A DNA stretch of 64,000 bases from Polaribacter sp. BM10 (GTDB taxonomy: Bacteria; Bacteroidota; Bacteroidia; Flavobacteriales; Flavobacteriaceae): contig NZ_CP019704.1 in the NCBI RefSeq assembly GCF_002005425.1, positions 1,446,001 to 1,510,000 of the forward strand. Reading direction: 5' to 3'. Position 1 is the first letter of the stretch; each line of letters opens with the position of its first letter. Made by a program: the position numbers and the translations under genes. Of the stretch, positions 19,701-27,042 are shown piece by piece. Below the pieces are notes generated by a model. It worked only from the letters and a program-made list of their open reading frames with translations, made no database searches and had not been told where the DNA came from.

Positions 19701-20371
19701 GAAGCGATTGGGTTTATAATAACGAAGAGTTAGTTACTGTTAAAATTGGTGAACATAAGATTGAACCAACAAAGTTAGAGAACGCAAAAATGGAAGCTGG
19801 CACAGGTTATTTTAAAACTTCTTGGTCTGGTAAAGAAATTACAAAAGAAATGGGTACTGTAACTATTAGTAAAAAGAATAAAGGTATTGCTTGGGCTGGT
19901 TTGTATTGGCAATATTTTGAAGACTTAGATAAAATTAGTGCAGCAAACACTCCTCTTAAGTTATCTAAGAAATTATTTTTGAAAGTGAATTCTGACACCG
20001 GAAAAGAGTTAATTGAAATTACAGGTAATAGTCAATTAAAAGTTGATGATTTAATTACTGTAAGAATAGAATTATCTTCTGATAGAAATATGGAATTTAT
20101 TCACTTGAAAGATATGAGAGCTGCTGGTTTAGAGCCAATAAATGTAATTTCTAGTTACAAATATCAAGATAATTTAAGTTATTATGAAAGCACTAAAGAT
20201 GCGGCCACAAACTTCTTTTTTGATTATTTACCTAAAGGGATTTTTGTTTTTGAATATGACTTAAGAGTTAACAATGCTGGTAGTTTTAGTAACGGAATTA
20301 CAACCATACAAAGTATGTATGCACCAGAGTTTACTAGCCATTCTAAAGGTGTAAGATTAACTGTAAAATAA
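13739..20371 (+). CDS. Alpha-2-macroglobulin family protein with inserted CarboxypepD_reg and TonB-receptor-plug domains
   Basis: 2210 aa. Signal peptide 1-20 (ends NSQ). The N-terminal ~480 residues are mainly helical. Macroglobulin MG domains follow, with DRSIYRPGQ at 595-603. Residues ~1214-1410 are a SusC-type module: a carboxypeptidase-regulatory-like beta domain (VSGFITDENNEPLPGVSI) and a TonB-dependent-receptor plug (LDEIVVTGYGTQKRK, then GSKGNNGVIIITT). The macroglobulin fold resumes at about 1420 (KETAFFYPQL...MPEALTRWK). A thioester motif C1649-S-E-Q1652 lies in an alpha-helical toroid region. Bacterial macroglobulins trap attacking proteases by a covalent thioester. No barrel is present, so it is not a transporter. 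One continuous frame with no sign of frameshift. Confidence 0.88.
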   Translation: MKKIITTLFSIFLISTTVNSQDNFDELWLNVEKFELDDLPKSALKIVDKIYNKAAKENNSPQLIKSLFYKSKFSLTLEENAQLKVIDQFKTQIAHQTFPTKNILENILGNLYWQYFKQNRYKFYNRTATKEKANLKDFRTWDLASIFKEIQFHFDNSLQNDKQLLEIKITDYNDILNIDDETTQFKPSLFDFLANSALKFYNTSENSIHKPSYKFEISNPDFIKNSQIFSSLEIKSKDSISNQFHALKLYQKLIQLHSEKNQKNALAHIDIERLKFVESNGTFKNSKAELLKTLQTSKQNNNLHESSGLYAFEIAQIFNEKALLYKDTQKKENQFKNKEALELCNQTILKFPESLAAKKCKVLKANILNSSLNITSEEFIPIQSNSRFLVLYKNLNKLYFSAYKVSESELSSFNDIYDIQKKKNFLSKLSKVKTWISNLKNESDFLQHSTETIVPKFDGGKYLIIASEKRDIETNFIHASTVIQVTDLTLVSNTFNNSYNYQVVDRNTGKPIENAKINLQNTRRNYGSYINKTLITDKQGFATFKSNSRYNNVQIKVETKDDAATFGSSYLYNRANNNANNKNDYVDIKAFIFTDRSIYRPGQIVYFKTIFTQNENEISKVVNNKTVEISLKDVNNQIVKTQTLELNDFGSVAGEFLLPNNGLTGNYKIHVKANSISTKNVRFNGAYTNIAVEEYKRPKFKTEFKPITESFKINDSIVVNGFAKAFSGANITDANVVYRVLRKTQFPSWYSWRRPYNSSESQEISNGKVVTDSSGNFSIKFKAIPDKSTSEENLPIFTYEITANVTDINGETRSTTTTVKVGYHSLLASISMDSNIDKNQQKTIINIETNNLNNQFTAAQGTLKIYKLQAPNAPLRNRPWQEPDYQQISKEEFKRLFPNDPYSNNEDDVANWQKGALTFSKKFNTKNSKELKISNLKKWESGKYIAILETKDKFGKKVKDEVNFSVFSTSEKQVADNKLFVINTDKNSYKEGETVNLKIGSASKDITIIVQIEKNYKIVDTRLIHLKNTTKTVKIPVNKEDIGGFAIKYHFVNFNYFKSGSILVNVLDKPKSNIEIETNVFRDKLRPGQEETWSFTIKNDKNDKVAAELLASMYDASLDEFKTHNWYFNPIKATKKYYSYKSSNANLSFGLNNFNVTNNRNRYLNFPTIKNITYNWFGFSLNNNSWLNNSYLRQIRQKLNSKKIKITKSGLFNGTVSGFITDENNEPLPGVSILIKNKIKGVSTGFEGNFTIDVKKNDIISIRYIGYQSLEVTVEDFSRLNVQLVPDLVALDEIVVTGYGTQKRKASDRTGLISVQQEDAEIATVLSGKAAGINIADDNKTIRIRGNSSINSNEKPLIIIDGKISTLEVLESLKTKNISSYQVLKDSEAVALYGSKGNNGVIIITTNAVADLSQIKARKNFKETAFFYPQLKTDKDGKVSFTFTMPEALTRWKLQLLAHTKDLKYAVKSMQTVTQKEVMVIPNAPRFLRQKDTITLSAKITNLTNNTLNGIAQLELTDAITNKKIDVLMQNIGANKNFTVAKDGNTNVSWKIFIPETVQAVQYKIVAKAGSFSDGEQQVLPVLSNRKLVTETLPIWVNSNENKTFTLKKLRENNSTTLKNHKLTLEVTSNPVWYAIQSLPYLMEYPYECSEQTFSRFYANTLASFIANSNPRILEVFNLWKSSDALLSNLEKNEDLKSLIIQETPWLRDAQSESEQKKRIALLFDLNKMKNEQERAIAKLKDMQKSSGGFPWFKGGEYENNYITLHIATGFGHLEKLGAAHFKTDTKKMMNAAVNYLDRQVVKKHKTLLENADKLKRKSKNKSAGEKAYKNYLEKNHLDYTTIQYLYMRSFYQNLAKNTSLKAAVNYYQEQSKKYWTEFNLYAKGQIALHLFRTNGKTSAIKILNSLKENAIISDELGMYWKSNNSGYYFYQAPVETQALMVEVFSELENNTKTIDKLKVWLLKNKQTNSWKTTKATSEAIYALLLNGSDWVYNNEELVTVKIGEHKIEPTKLENAKMEAGTGYFKTSWSGKEITKEMGTVTISKKNKGIAWAGLYWQYFEDLDKISAANTPLKLSKKLFLKVNSDTGKELIEITGNSQLKVDDLITVRIELSSDRNMEFIHLKDMRAAGLEPINVISSYKYQDNLSYYESTKDAATNFFFDYLPKGIFVFEYDLRVNNAGSFSNGITTIQSMYAPEFTSHSKGVRLTVK

Positions 20372-20459
20372 AGTTTATTTGGTGTAATTTTAAATGCATA
20401 TGAGTTAATTTTAAAAGTATTTTACAACTAATTTTGCTATTAAATAAACATAAACAATC

Positions 20460-20939
20460 ATGAAAAAAACATTTTTAATTATAGGTCTTTTAGTAGCAGG
20501 AGCTTTTTCTGCAAATGCACAAAGTATTTCTAAAAACGCAATTGGTTTGCGTTTAGGTGATAATGATGGTTTTGGAGGAGAAATTTCTTACCAAAGAGCA
20601 TTAAACAATAACAATAGATTAGAAATAGATTTAGGATTAAGAGATAATTCTAATTACGATGGTTTTAAAGCTACGGGTATTTATCAGTGGGTATGGAACA
20701 TCGAAAACAATTTTAACTGGTACGCTGGTGTTGGTGGTGGATTAGCAAATTACAATGGTAACGGAAATGATAATTTTTCTGAAACTTTTATTTTTGCTGC
20801 TGGTGATATTGGTATTGAATACAACTTCGATTCTGCACCAATTTTACTTTCTTTAGATTTAAGACCAGAGTTTGGTTTTGGTGATAATTTTAATGATTAC
20901 GATAATGACATCGCATTTAGTATTAGATATCAATTTTAG
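20460..20939 (+). CDS. Small outer-membrane beta-barrel protein
   Basis: 159 aa with a signal peptide (1-20, cut after ANA). The rest is alternating aromatic/polar strand sequence with turns rich in Asn, Asp and Gly (GLRLGDNDGFGGEISYQ...NWYAGVGGG), and it ends in Phe (FSIRYQF), as outer-membrane barrels do. The size suggests an eight-stranded barrel. The function is unknown. It has its own terminator downstream and is separated from the macroglobulin gene by 88 nt. Confidence 0.75.
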   Translation: MKKTFLIIGLLVAGAFSANAQSISKNAIGLRLGDNDGFGGEISYQRALNNNNRLEIDLGLRDNSNYDGFKATGIYQWVWNIENNFNWYAGVGGGLANYNGNGNDNFSETFIFAAGDIGIEYNFDSAPILLSLDLRPEFGFGDNFNDYDNDIAFSIRYQF

Positions 20940-20957
20940 AAACTAGAAACACATAAA

Positions 20958-20990
20958 AAAATCCTCTAAATTAATTTTTAGAGGATTTTT
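20958..20990 (+). terminator. Intrinsic terminator after the outer-membrane barrel gene
   Basis: AAAATCCTCTAAA (20958-20970) pairs with TTTAGAGGATTTT (20978-20990), followed by more T residues. The A-run on the other side lets it also serve the convergent DUF4136 gene. Confidence 0.85.
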
Positions 20991-21025
20991 TATTTTTTGA
21001 CTTTGAAAACACGGTACTCGATTCA

Positions 21026-21532
21026 TTAATTTTTTGGTGGATATTTTTGTAAAATTTTAGAAATAACCTCCTTTAAATGAGTCTCTCTTTGTTTTGGAGT
21101 TCTTTTTTTTGAAATCTTACTTTCTAAAGAACCTTCCCAAACTAAATCATTGGTATCTGCATCGATAAATTTTATAATTAATTTCTCATTTATTTTATGA
21201 TTTCCAATTGGTATTCCTCCAGAAACACCCACATTTCTATTTCCTAATCCAATAGAAATCGAATTATTATTTCTTAAAGAAGTTGTTTGTGTATCAAAAT
21301 AAATAAAAAAGTCTGGTAATTTATCTTGTTCTAAAAAATTGTCTTTTAATACTAACGTAATATAATTTGTAATTCTGGTTATGTCAAAATCATTTAAATT
21401 ATCTCCGTTATCTTCATAAAAATTAAATGTTTTATATTTAGAGTACCTTGTATTCGAATCATAATCTGAAACTACTTTCGAACTAGAACAGCCAAAAATT
21501 AAGAACAATAAAATAAACTTAACAGCTTTCAT
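21026..21532 (-). CDS. DUF4136 lipoprotein
   Basis: 168 aa. A lipoprotein signal with the lipid-modified Cys in LIFGCSSS marks it as membrane anchored, probably facing the periplasm. The remainder matches DUF4136: V-x-x-D-Y-D...Y-x-T-F-x-F near the N-terminus and DLVWEGSLESKI near the end, closing with a helical stretch that includes KEVISKILQKYP. No function is known for the family. It starts 8 nt after the M28 peptidase gene and is most likely co-transcribed with it. Confidence 0.75.
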   Translation of the reverse strand: MKAVKFILLFLIFGCSSSKVVSDYDSNTRYSKYKTFNFYEDNGDNLNDFDITRITNYITLVLKDNFLEQDKLPDFFIYFDTQTTSLRNNNSISIGLGNRNVGVSGGIPIGNHKINEKLIIKFIDADTNDLVWEGSLESKISKKRTPKQRETHLKEVISKILQKYPPKN

Positions 21533-21540
21533 TTTGCAAT

Positions 21541-22587
21541 TTATTTAATAATTACTCTTGTTGGTGTATCTGTACCGTTTATAATACTTTCTGTACCTTT
21601 TGCAACTGCTTGAATTGTTTGTGTTATAACAGTCATGTTTAAAGTTTTAGCCTCATCAGTTAATTTATGATAATCTGGATCTACATCTATTGGTGTTGTA
21701 GAAAACGTATGCGATGGCACACCTAATCTTGCCAATGAAGCGTTGTCTGATCTAAAAAATAAATTAAATTTTTTATAAGGATCTGGAAATAACTGATAAC
21801 CTGTACCTTCTAAATTCTTCTGAATAATCTTTCCAAAATCAGAACGATCAAAACCAGTTAACCAAGCTGTATTTGGGCCAAAACTTGGTGTTTTACCAAT
21901 CATTTCTAAATTAATTCCTGCAACAAATTTATCTGCATCTATACCTTTACCAAAATGTGTAGAGCCAATTAAGCCCATTTCTTCTGCAGTAAATGAAGCA
22001 AAAACAATTGTTCTTTCATTCCCCATTTCTTTAAAATATTTTGCCAAAACTAATAATCCTGTAACACCAGAAGCATCATCATTTGCGCCATTGTAAATTA
22101 AGTCTCCTTCTCCACTCTCATTCATTCCTAAATGATCGTAATGCGCAGAAATAATTACATATTCGTCTTTTTTGCTTTTCCCTTCTAAAACACCAATAAT
22201 ATTGCTAGAAGTAATGTCTTCTTTCGTTCTTCTATTTTTAAAAGTAAACGTTTGTCTATAATCTTTTAAACCGTTAAACGTGGTAAGTCCTATTTTTTTG
22301 TATTCATTTTCTATATAAACCGCAGCTTTTTCGATACCTGGTGTTCCAGATTTTCTACCTTCCATATCATCTGCAGCTAAAGTGTATAAATGTTTTCTAA
22401 CCAAATTAGAATCTATAAAAAAAGTTTTTTCTGGTTTTACAAGTTTTCCAGAAATACCATCGGCTCCTTTTTTTCCATTTAGACCTGGTTCTCCAGCTGT
22501 TCCTGCTTTTCCATCTTTTCCTTTTGTAACAATAGCACAACTAAGCATTAAGCTTATGGCTAAAAAAGCGCAAATAATTTTTTTCAT
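21541..22587 (-). CDS. M28 zinc aminopeptidase lipoprotein with collagen-like repeat
   Basis: 348 aa. Lipoprotein signal with Cys17 (MLSC). Residues 23-48 are eight uninterrupted G-x-y triplets (GKD GKA GTA GEP GLN GKK GAD GIS), a collagen-like spacer. The catalytic M28 domain follows, with zinc-site motifs SAHYDHLG, GANDDASG, TAEEMGL, EMIG and a late His in DYHKL. It probably removes N-terminal amino acids from peptides at the cell surface or in the periplasm. First gene of a pair with the DUF4136 lipoprotein. The Gly-rich run is coded in frame with no interruption. Confidence 0.85.
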   Translation of the reverse strand: MKKIICAFLAISLMLSCAIVTKGKDGKAGTAGEPGLNGKKGADGISGKLVKPEKTFFIDSNLVRKHLYTLAADDMEGRKSGTPGIEKAAVYIENEYKKIGLTTFNGLKDYRQTFTFKNRRTKEDITSSNIIGVLEGKSKKDEYVIISAHYDHLGMNESGEGDLIYNGANDDASGVTGLLVLAKYFKEMGNERTIVFASFTAEEMGLIGSTHFGKGIDADKFVAGINLEMIGKTPSFGPNTAWLTGFDRSDFGKIIQKNLEGTGYQLFPDPYKKFNLFFRSDNASLARLGVPSHTFSTTPIDVDPDYHKLTDEAKTLNMTVITQTIQAVAKGTESIINGTDTPTRVIIK

Positions 22588-22685
22588 ATAATATCTATTT
22601 TAGAGGCTAAATATAACTATTTTAAATTGAAGGTTCTCTTATAAAATTCGATTATAACTCTATAAATAAGCGTTAAAATTTTATG

Positions 22686-22693
22686 TATTTTTG
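22686..22693 (+). promoter_or_regulatory. Bacteroidota -7 promoter box for kdsA
   Basis: TATTTTTG matches TAnnTTTG exactly, 15 nt before the kdsA ATG at 22709. No TTG lies at normal spacing upstream. The implied 5' leader is only about 10 nt. The TTG at 22691 lies in this box and is therefore not a translation start. Confidence 0.55.
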
Positions 22694-22708
22694 TTGAAAA
22701 TTTTACAA

Positions 22709-23527
22709 ATGATTTTATCTGAAATTCCGAATATAAAAAACACAGATGCAAATAACTTTTTCTTATTAGCAGGACCATGTGCTATAGAAAGTGAAGAAAT
22801 GGCATTAAGAATTGCTGAAAAAGTAGTTACTATTACAGACAAATTAGAGATTCCCTACATATTTAAAGGAAGTTTTAAAAAAGCAAATAGAAGTAGAATT
22901 GATAGTTTTACAGGAATTGGAGATGAAAAAGCATTAAAAATTTTACGTAAAGTTTCAGAGACATTTAATGTACCAACAGTTACAGATATTCATGAAGTTT
23001 CTGATGCAGAAAAAGCAGCAGCATATGTAGACGTTTTACAAATTCCTGCTTTTTTAGTACGTCAAACAGATTTAGTAGTTGCAGCTGCAAAAACTGGTAA
23101 AGTTGTAAACTTAAAAAAAGGACAGTTTATGAGTCCTGGCGCCATGAAACATGCTGTTCAAAAAGTAAAAGATGCGGGTTCTAATAAAGCTTGGGTAACA
23201 GATAGAGGAACAATGTTTGGTTACCAAGACATGATTGTAGATTTTAGAGGAATTCCAGAAATGAGAGAATTTGCTCCAACAATTTTAGATGTTACACACT
23301 CTTTACAGCAACCCAATCAGACTGCTGGTGTTACAGGCGGAAGACCAGAAATGATTGAAACTATTGCTAGAGCAGGAATTGTAAATAACGTTGACGGTTT
23401 ATTTATTGAAACTCATTTTGATCCTAAAAACGCAAAATCTGACGGTGCAAATATGCTACATTTAGATAATTTAGAAAGTTTATTAAGTAATTTAGTAGCC
23501 ATCAGAAAAACAATAAATAACTTGTAA
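22709..23527 (+). CDS. kdsA: 3-deoxy-8-phosphooctulonate synthase (KDO-8-phosphate synthase)
   Basis: 272 aa, normal length. It condenses arabinose-5-phosphate and phosphoenolpyruvate to KDO-8-phosphate for the lipopolysaccharide core. Family motifs: LLAGPCAIES (near residue 20), FKGSFKKANRSR for PEP binding, TDIHE, QIPAFLVRQTDL, KKGQFMSPG, TDRGTMFGY and DVTHSLQQPN. The start at ATG 22709 fits the family N-terminus and lies just after a promoter box. Monocistronic, with its own terminator. Confidence 0.95.
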   Translation: MILSEIPNIKNTDANNFFLLAGPCAIESEEMALRIAEKVVTITDKLEIPYIFKGSFKKANRSRIDSFTGIGDEKALKILRKVSETFNVPTVTDIHEVSDAEKAAAYVDVLQIPAFLVRQTDLVVAAAKTGKVVNLKKGQFMSPGAMKHAVQKVKDAGSNKAWVTDRGTMFGYQDMIVDFRGIPEMREFAPTILDVTHSLQQPNQTAGVTGGRPEMIETIARAGIVNNVDGLFIETHFDPKNAKSDGANMLHLDNLESLLSNLVAIRKTINNL

Positions 23528-23552
23528 AATATAAGTTATTAATACTTATTTC

Positions 23553-23585
23553 AACCATTCAGATTTTAATTTGAATGGTTTTTTT
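23553..23585 (+). terminator. Intrinsic terminator after kdsA
   Basis: AACCATTC...GAATGGTT hairpin (arms 23553-23560 and 23573-23580) followed by TTTTT. Confidence 0.8.
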
Positions 23586-23641
23586 ATGAATAAAATATAA
23601 AGGCACAATAATTGTTTAGCTTAAGTGTTAACACCTATTAT

Positions 23642-24595
23642 ATGAAACAATTTATTTTTTTCTTTTTAATAATTTCTTACTCAACTTTTTCTCAGAGTTT
23701 TGATAGAGTTGATAGAATCGTTTTAGAATATCCTAAATTCTCTAAAATTGAAAATTTAGCTTCTAAAATAGATGCTGATTTCTCTACGGATGAGGAAAAG
23801 GTTAGAGCTGCATTTTTTTGGTTAGCAAAAAACATAAGATACGATTTAAAGCAGTATTACAATCCTACGGGAAGAAGTTTTAAATTTAGTTATAGAAATG
23901 AACTTGAAAAAGAACAAAAAATAGAAGCTGCTAAAAATAAAATTATTAGTAATACTTTTAAAACTAAAAAAGGTTTGTGTGAAGAATATGCACAATCTTT
24001 TAAGAAAATATGTACTTTATTAAATATAGAAGCTGTGGTAATAAAAGGATATACAAGAAATTCTGCAGATGATATTGGTAAAGTAGTTTCTGAAACAAAC
24101 CATGCTTGGAACACAGTAAAACTTAATAATAAATGGATGATTTTAGACGCTACTTGGGCTGCAGGATATTTAATGAATGGAAAATGGACACGTAAGTTTA
24201 ACTCTTATTTTTACGACATACCGAAAGACAAAATTTTTAAAACACATTTACCAGAAGATAGCATATGGATTTTAAGGTTTGGCAGAATTACAAAAAGTAA
24301 GTTTTATAATCAACCAATTTACGGTCAAGAATTTTTAGATTCTGCTATTGAGTTATTACCTCCAAAGAGCGGTTTTATCAATATAAAAAAAGGTAAAAAT
24401 ATTGTTTTAAAATTTAAGAATTTATCAGAAAAAGCTTCTTTGTTGTATCACTTTAAAAATTACAAATATGCAAAGAAACCAATTTTAAAATTAGAAAATA
24501 ATATCACAACTTTAACAATTTTAAATCCGATAAAAAACTCTGAGTTATATTTATTTTTAAATAATAAAACTGCACTTCAATTTAAAGTTTTATAG
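23642..24595 (+). CDS. Secreted transglutaminase-like protein
   Basis: 317 aa from ATG 23642, which begins a clear signal peptide (MKQFIFFFLIISYSTFSQS); the TTG ten codons earlier would spoil it. A transglutaminase-like (papain-fold) domain has the triad Cys113 (KKGLCEEYAQ), His154 (TNHAWN) and Asp169 (WMILDATWAAG). The C-terminal ~100 residues are beta-rich and unassigned. Such proteins are often proteases or amidases of the periplasm rather than cross-linkers. It is convergent with the DUF1801 gene, 1 nt apart. Confidence 0.8.
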   Translation: MKQFIFFFLIISYSTFSQSFDRVDRIVLEYPKFSKIENLASKIDADFSTDEEKVRAAFFWLAKNIRYDLKQYYNPTGRSFKFSYRNELEKEQKIEAAKNKIISNTFKTKKGLCEEYAQSFKKICTLLNIEAVVIKGYTRNSADDIGKVVSETNHAWNTVKLNNKWMILDATWAAGYLMNGKWTRKFNSYFYDIPKDKIFKTHLPEDSIWILRFGRITKSKFYNQPIYGQEFLDSAIELLPPKSGFINIKKGKNIVLKFKNLSEKASLLYHFKNYKYAKKPILKLENNITTLTILNPIKNSELYLFLNNKTALQFKVL

Positions 24596-24596
24596 T

Positions 24597-24944
24597 TCAG
24601 TTTCTCTTATAAAAACCTTTGTCTTTTAGTGAATGTGCTTCTTTTAAAACAGATAGCAGAATTTCTTCATTTATATCTTCAATTTTAAAATATCTAAGAG
24701 ATTTAACCACTTTTCTATTTTCTGAAATTAAATATTCATTGTATTTTGTTAAATGTGCAGATACCCAAAAAACGACATCAACATATCCTTTCTTTTTAGA
24801 TGTATTTAAATAATAAAAAGGAATTTTCCATTTAAATTGTAAATCAACTTCAGAAAAAGTAGCTTCTATTAATATTTGCAAATGCAGTAAAATAGTCTTA
24901 AAAGGTTCTGGTTGATTTAATATATATTCTTCTGCAGGTTTCAT
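24597..24944 (-). CDS. DUF1801 domain-containing protein
   Basis: 115 aa from ATG 24944. The family pattern is visible: PAEEYILNQPEPFKTILLHLQILI, then a hydrophobic core with LQFKWKIPFYYL, then a YISENRKVVKSLRYFKIEDI-like tail. This is a small soluble fold (YdhG-like) of unknown function, sometimes linked to iron or stress. I moved the start 32 codons downstream of the longest frame because the upstream residues overlap the divergent promoter region and do not fit the family. Confidence 0.7.
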   Translation of the reverse strand: MKPAEEYILNQPEPFKTILLHLQILIEATFSEVDLQFKWKIPFYYLNTSKKKGYVDVVFWVSAHLTKYNEYLISENRKVVKSLRYFKIEDINEEILLSVLKEAHSLKDKGFYKRN

Positions 24945-25011
24945 AAATAAAGATAAACAATACGCCTCTTTTTGTATCTTTACGAAAGTTATAAAATTTA
25001 CAAGAAAAACC

Positions 25012-25575
25012 ATGCAATTGCAAGATAATTTTAAAAACAACTTTTCATTAAAAGGATTCGCAAGTATATTAATAGGATTTTATTTTTTTTTACTAGCTTA
25101 TGCTTACAAATATCTGTTAGATGGTTTTTTAATTGATAATCATCCTTTAGGTGTTATAAGTCCTCAAATACTAGAAATTCTTTGTATTGTTTTGGCTGTT
25201 ATATTTATAGTATTTTCTTCTTTAGCTATTTTTTTTAGAGCAAAAAGAAAGGCTAAAAAAGAAGATTATTTATTATGGAATAAGCAAAGTAAAAGTGCTC
25301 TTAAAAAATATTTTTTAACAATAATTATAGGGTTTGGTATTTTATTGATTCTAAAAAACTACGGATATATTAATCTTTTAACTCCAATATTTCTATGTTG
25401 TTATGCTACTTTATTATTTCTATTAAAGAATAAGGATAACAATAAATTGTATGTTTTAATTGGTTTGGCTATTCTATTAGCTTTGTATTGCTTTATGATA
25501 CCAAGTTATTGGTATTCATCATTTACAATTATGGCTATTGCGCATGTAGCTTTTGGATTGGTAGAAAAAAATTAA
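25012..25575 (+). CDS. Conserved hypothetical multi-spanning membrane protein
   Basis: 187 aa with about five or six hydrophobic segments (around residues 16-35, 53-75, 100-117, 119-135, 143-160 and 165-182) separated by short, often basic, loops (RAKRKAKKEDY). I recognise no family or catalytic residues. A near-consensus -7 box, TATCTTTA (24975-24982), lies 30 nt upstream. It shares a 67-nt divergent intergenic region with the DUF1801 gene and overlaps the convergent MscS gene by 4 nt. Confidence 0.6.
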   Translation: MQLQDNFKNNFSLKGFASILIGFYFFLLAYAYKYLLDGFLIDNHPLGVISPQILEILCIVLAVIFIVFSSLAIFFRAKRKAKKEDYLLWNKQSKSALKKYFLTIIIGFGILLILKNYGYINLLTPIFLCCYATLLFLLKNKDNNKLYVLIGLAILLALYCFMIPSYWYSSFTIMAIAHVAFGLVEKN

Positions 25576-26783
25576 TTTTCTACTTTAAAACCAGGTTTTA
25601 CATATCCTTTAGGTACATTTTCTGGCGGAACGGTTAAAACACTTCCATCTCTAACAGCATTGTAATGAGGTGATAAAATTTCTATGCCCGCATTATGCAA
25701 TTCATTTTTAATACTTTCGTGCAATAAAGAATAAATTAAAGCTCCTTTTTCTGGATTTTTTGTGTGGCAGTTGATTTCGTAATTTATATAAAAATCATCT
25801 AAACTTTTTACCAAAACAAAAGGTTCTGGAGACTCTAAAATCATTTTGGTATTTTTTGCTCCTTTTACCAAAGCTTTAATAACTTCGCCACTCGGCACAT
25901 CATAACCAATAGTTACAGAAGTATGTAAAATAACACCAACTTCTTCTGCTGCATTTTTACTAAAATTGATTATATGATTTCCTAAAATAGTAGAATTTGG
26001 AACTGTAACATCTAAGTTTTTAATAGTTCTAACTCGAGTTACTAATAAACTTCTTTCGGTAACATCACCAACAGTATTACCTATTTCTACGCGATCACCA
26101 ACTTTAAAAGGTCTCATGTAAGTAATTACAACACCCGCAACAATATTAGATATTGCTGCTGTAGAACCTAAAGAAAATAATACACCAAAAAATATTGAAA
26201 CTCCTTTAAAAGCATCTGATTGTGATCCTGGTATGTACGGAAAACAAATAACTGCTGCAAAAGCTATAATTACAACTCTAATTAAATTAAATGTTGGTTT
26301 TGCCCAATCTGCATGAAACCCATCTAACCTTACCGCTTCTCTTTCTAATTCGCCAGTTACATACTTTAAAAATTTAAGTAGATATTTAGTGATAAAAACA
26401 ATTACTAAAATAAAAAATAAGCCTGGTATAAATTGTAAAAAACCACTTATTACAAACTGTACTGGTTTCATTACATAATCGAAAACTTTAGATGCCACCT
26501 CTTTTGTTTCTGGTATAAAACTAAAAACAAAAGGCAAATAAACCACTAAGAAAAAAATACTAATAGCTATTCTTAATGCTCTAACCGAAAACTTTAAAAT
26601 ATGTTTTTCTCTTCTTGGTGTTATAAATTTAAAGATGTTTAAAAGCTCTTTTTTCTTAAATAACACATTTCTGTCTAAAGAATCTAATTTGGTTTGTAAC
26701 CATCTAAAAAACTTCTTTAAAAGAAAGAAGAAAAGGAAAATTCCTAGAATTGCAAATCCAAAATAAATATACTTTAAAGTCAT
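25572..26783 (-). CDS. MscS-family small-conductance mechanosensitive channel
   Basis: 403 aa from ATG 26783 (a TTG three codons upstream is less likely). Four or so transmembrane helices occupy the first ~200 residues. The pore helix and MscS core follow (GVLFSLGSTAAISNIVAGVVITYMRPFKVGDRVEI), with the beta domain motif TVPNSTILGNHIINFS and a C-terminal cytoplasmic vestibule. It opens under membrane tension to release solutes in hypo-osmotic shock. The N-terminal part has more helices than minimal MscS. It ends by overlapping the convergent membrane-protein gene by 4 nt. Confidence 0.9.
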   Translation of the reverse strand: MTLKYIYFGFAILGIFLFFFLLKKFFRWLQTKLDSLDRNVLFKKKELLNIFKFITPRREKHILKFSVRALRIAISIFFLVVYLPFVFSFIPETKEVASKVFDYVMKPVQFVISGFLQFIPGLFFILVIVFITKYLLKFLKYVTGELEREAVRLDGFHADWAKPTFNLIRVVIIAFAAVICFPYIPGSQSDAFKGVSIFFGVLFSLGSTAAISNIVAGVVITYMRPFKVGDRVEIGNTVGDVTERSLLVTRVRTIKNLDVTVPNSTILGNHIINFSKNAAEEVGVILHTSVTIGYDVPSGEVIKALVKGAKNTKMILESPEPFVLVKSLDDFYINYEINCHTKNPEKGALIYSLLHESIKNELHNAGIEILSPHYNAVRDGSVLTVPPENVPKGYVKPGFKVEN

Positions 26784-26817
26784 AATAAACAATTAAGTTA
26801 ATAATATTAATTTATTA

Positions 26818-27042
26818 CTAAGAATATTCTTTCTGAATTTTCCTAATAATATCTTCTAAACCATTTAATTGAAGTTCATATACCAGTGCCATTTGTTTAC
26901 CCAATTTACCTTGCGGAAACCCTTTGGTTTTATACCAAACTATATAATGTTCTGGTAAATCTATTAAAAATCTACCTTTAAATTTTCCAAATGGCATTCG
27001 CATTTTAGCTAAATCAATTAGAAATTGTCTATCGTTTATCAT
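26818..27042 (-). CDS. DUF3820 family small protein
   Basis: 74 aa. Matches DUF3820: M-P-F-G-K-F-K-G-x-x-L-x-D-L-P-x-x-Y-x-x-W followed by KGFPQGKLGKQMALVYEL. The family is small and soluble; its function is not established. Its ATG overlaps the stop of the upstream dehydrogenase-like gene by 4 nt (ATGA type), so translation is probably coupled. A 34-nt gap separates it from the MscS gene. Confidence 0.85.
   Translation of the reverse strand: MINDRQFLIDLAKMRMPFGKFKGRFLIDLPEHYIVWYKTKGFPQGKLGKQMALVYELQLNGLEDIIRKIQKEYS

Noticed and set aside
22691-22708. Upstream TTG start for kdsA
   Set aside because: It falls within the TATTTTTG promoter box; ATG 22709 fits the family N-terminus.
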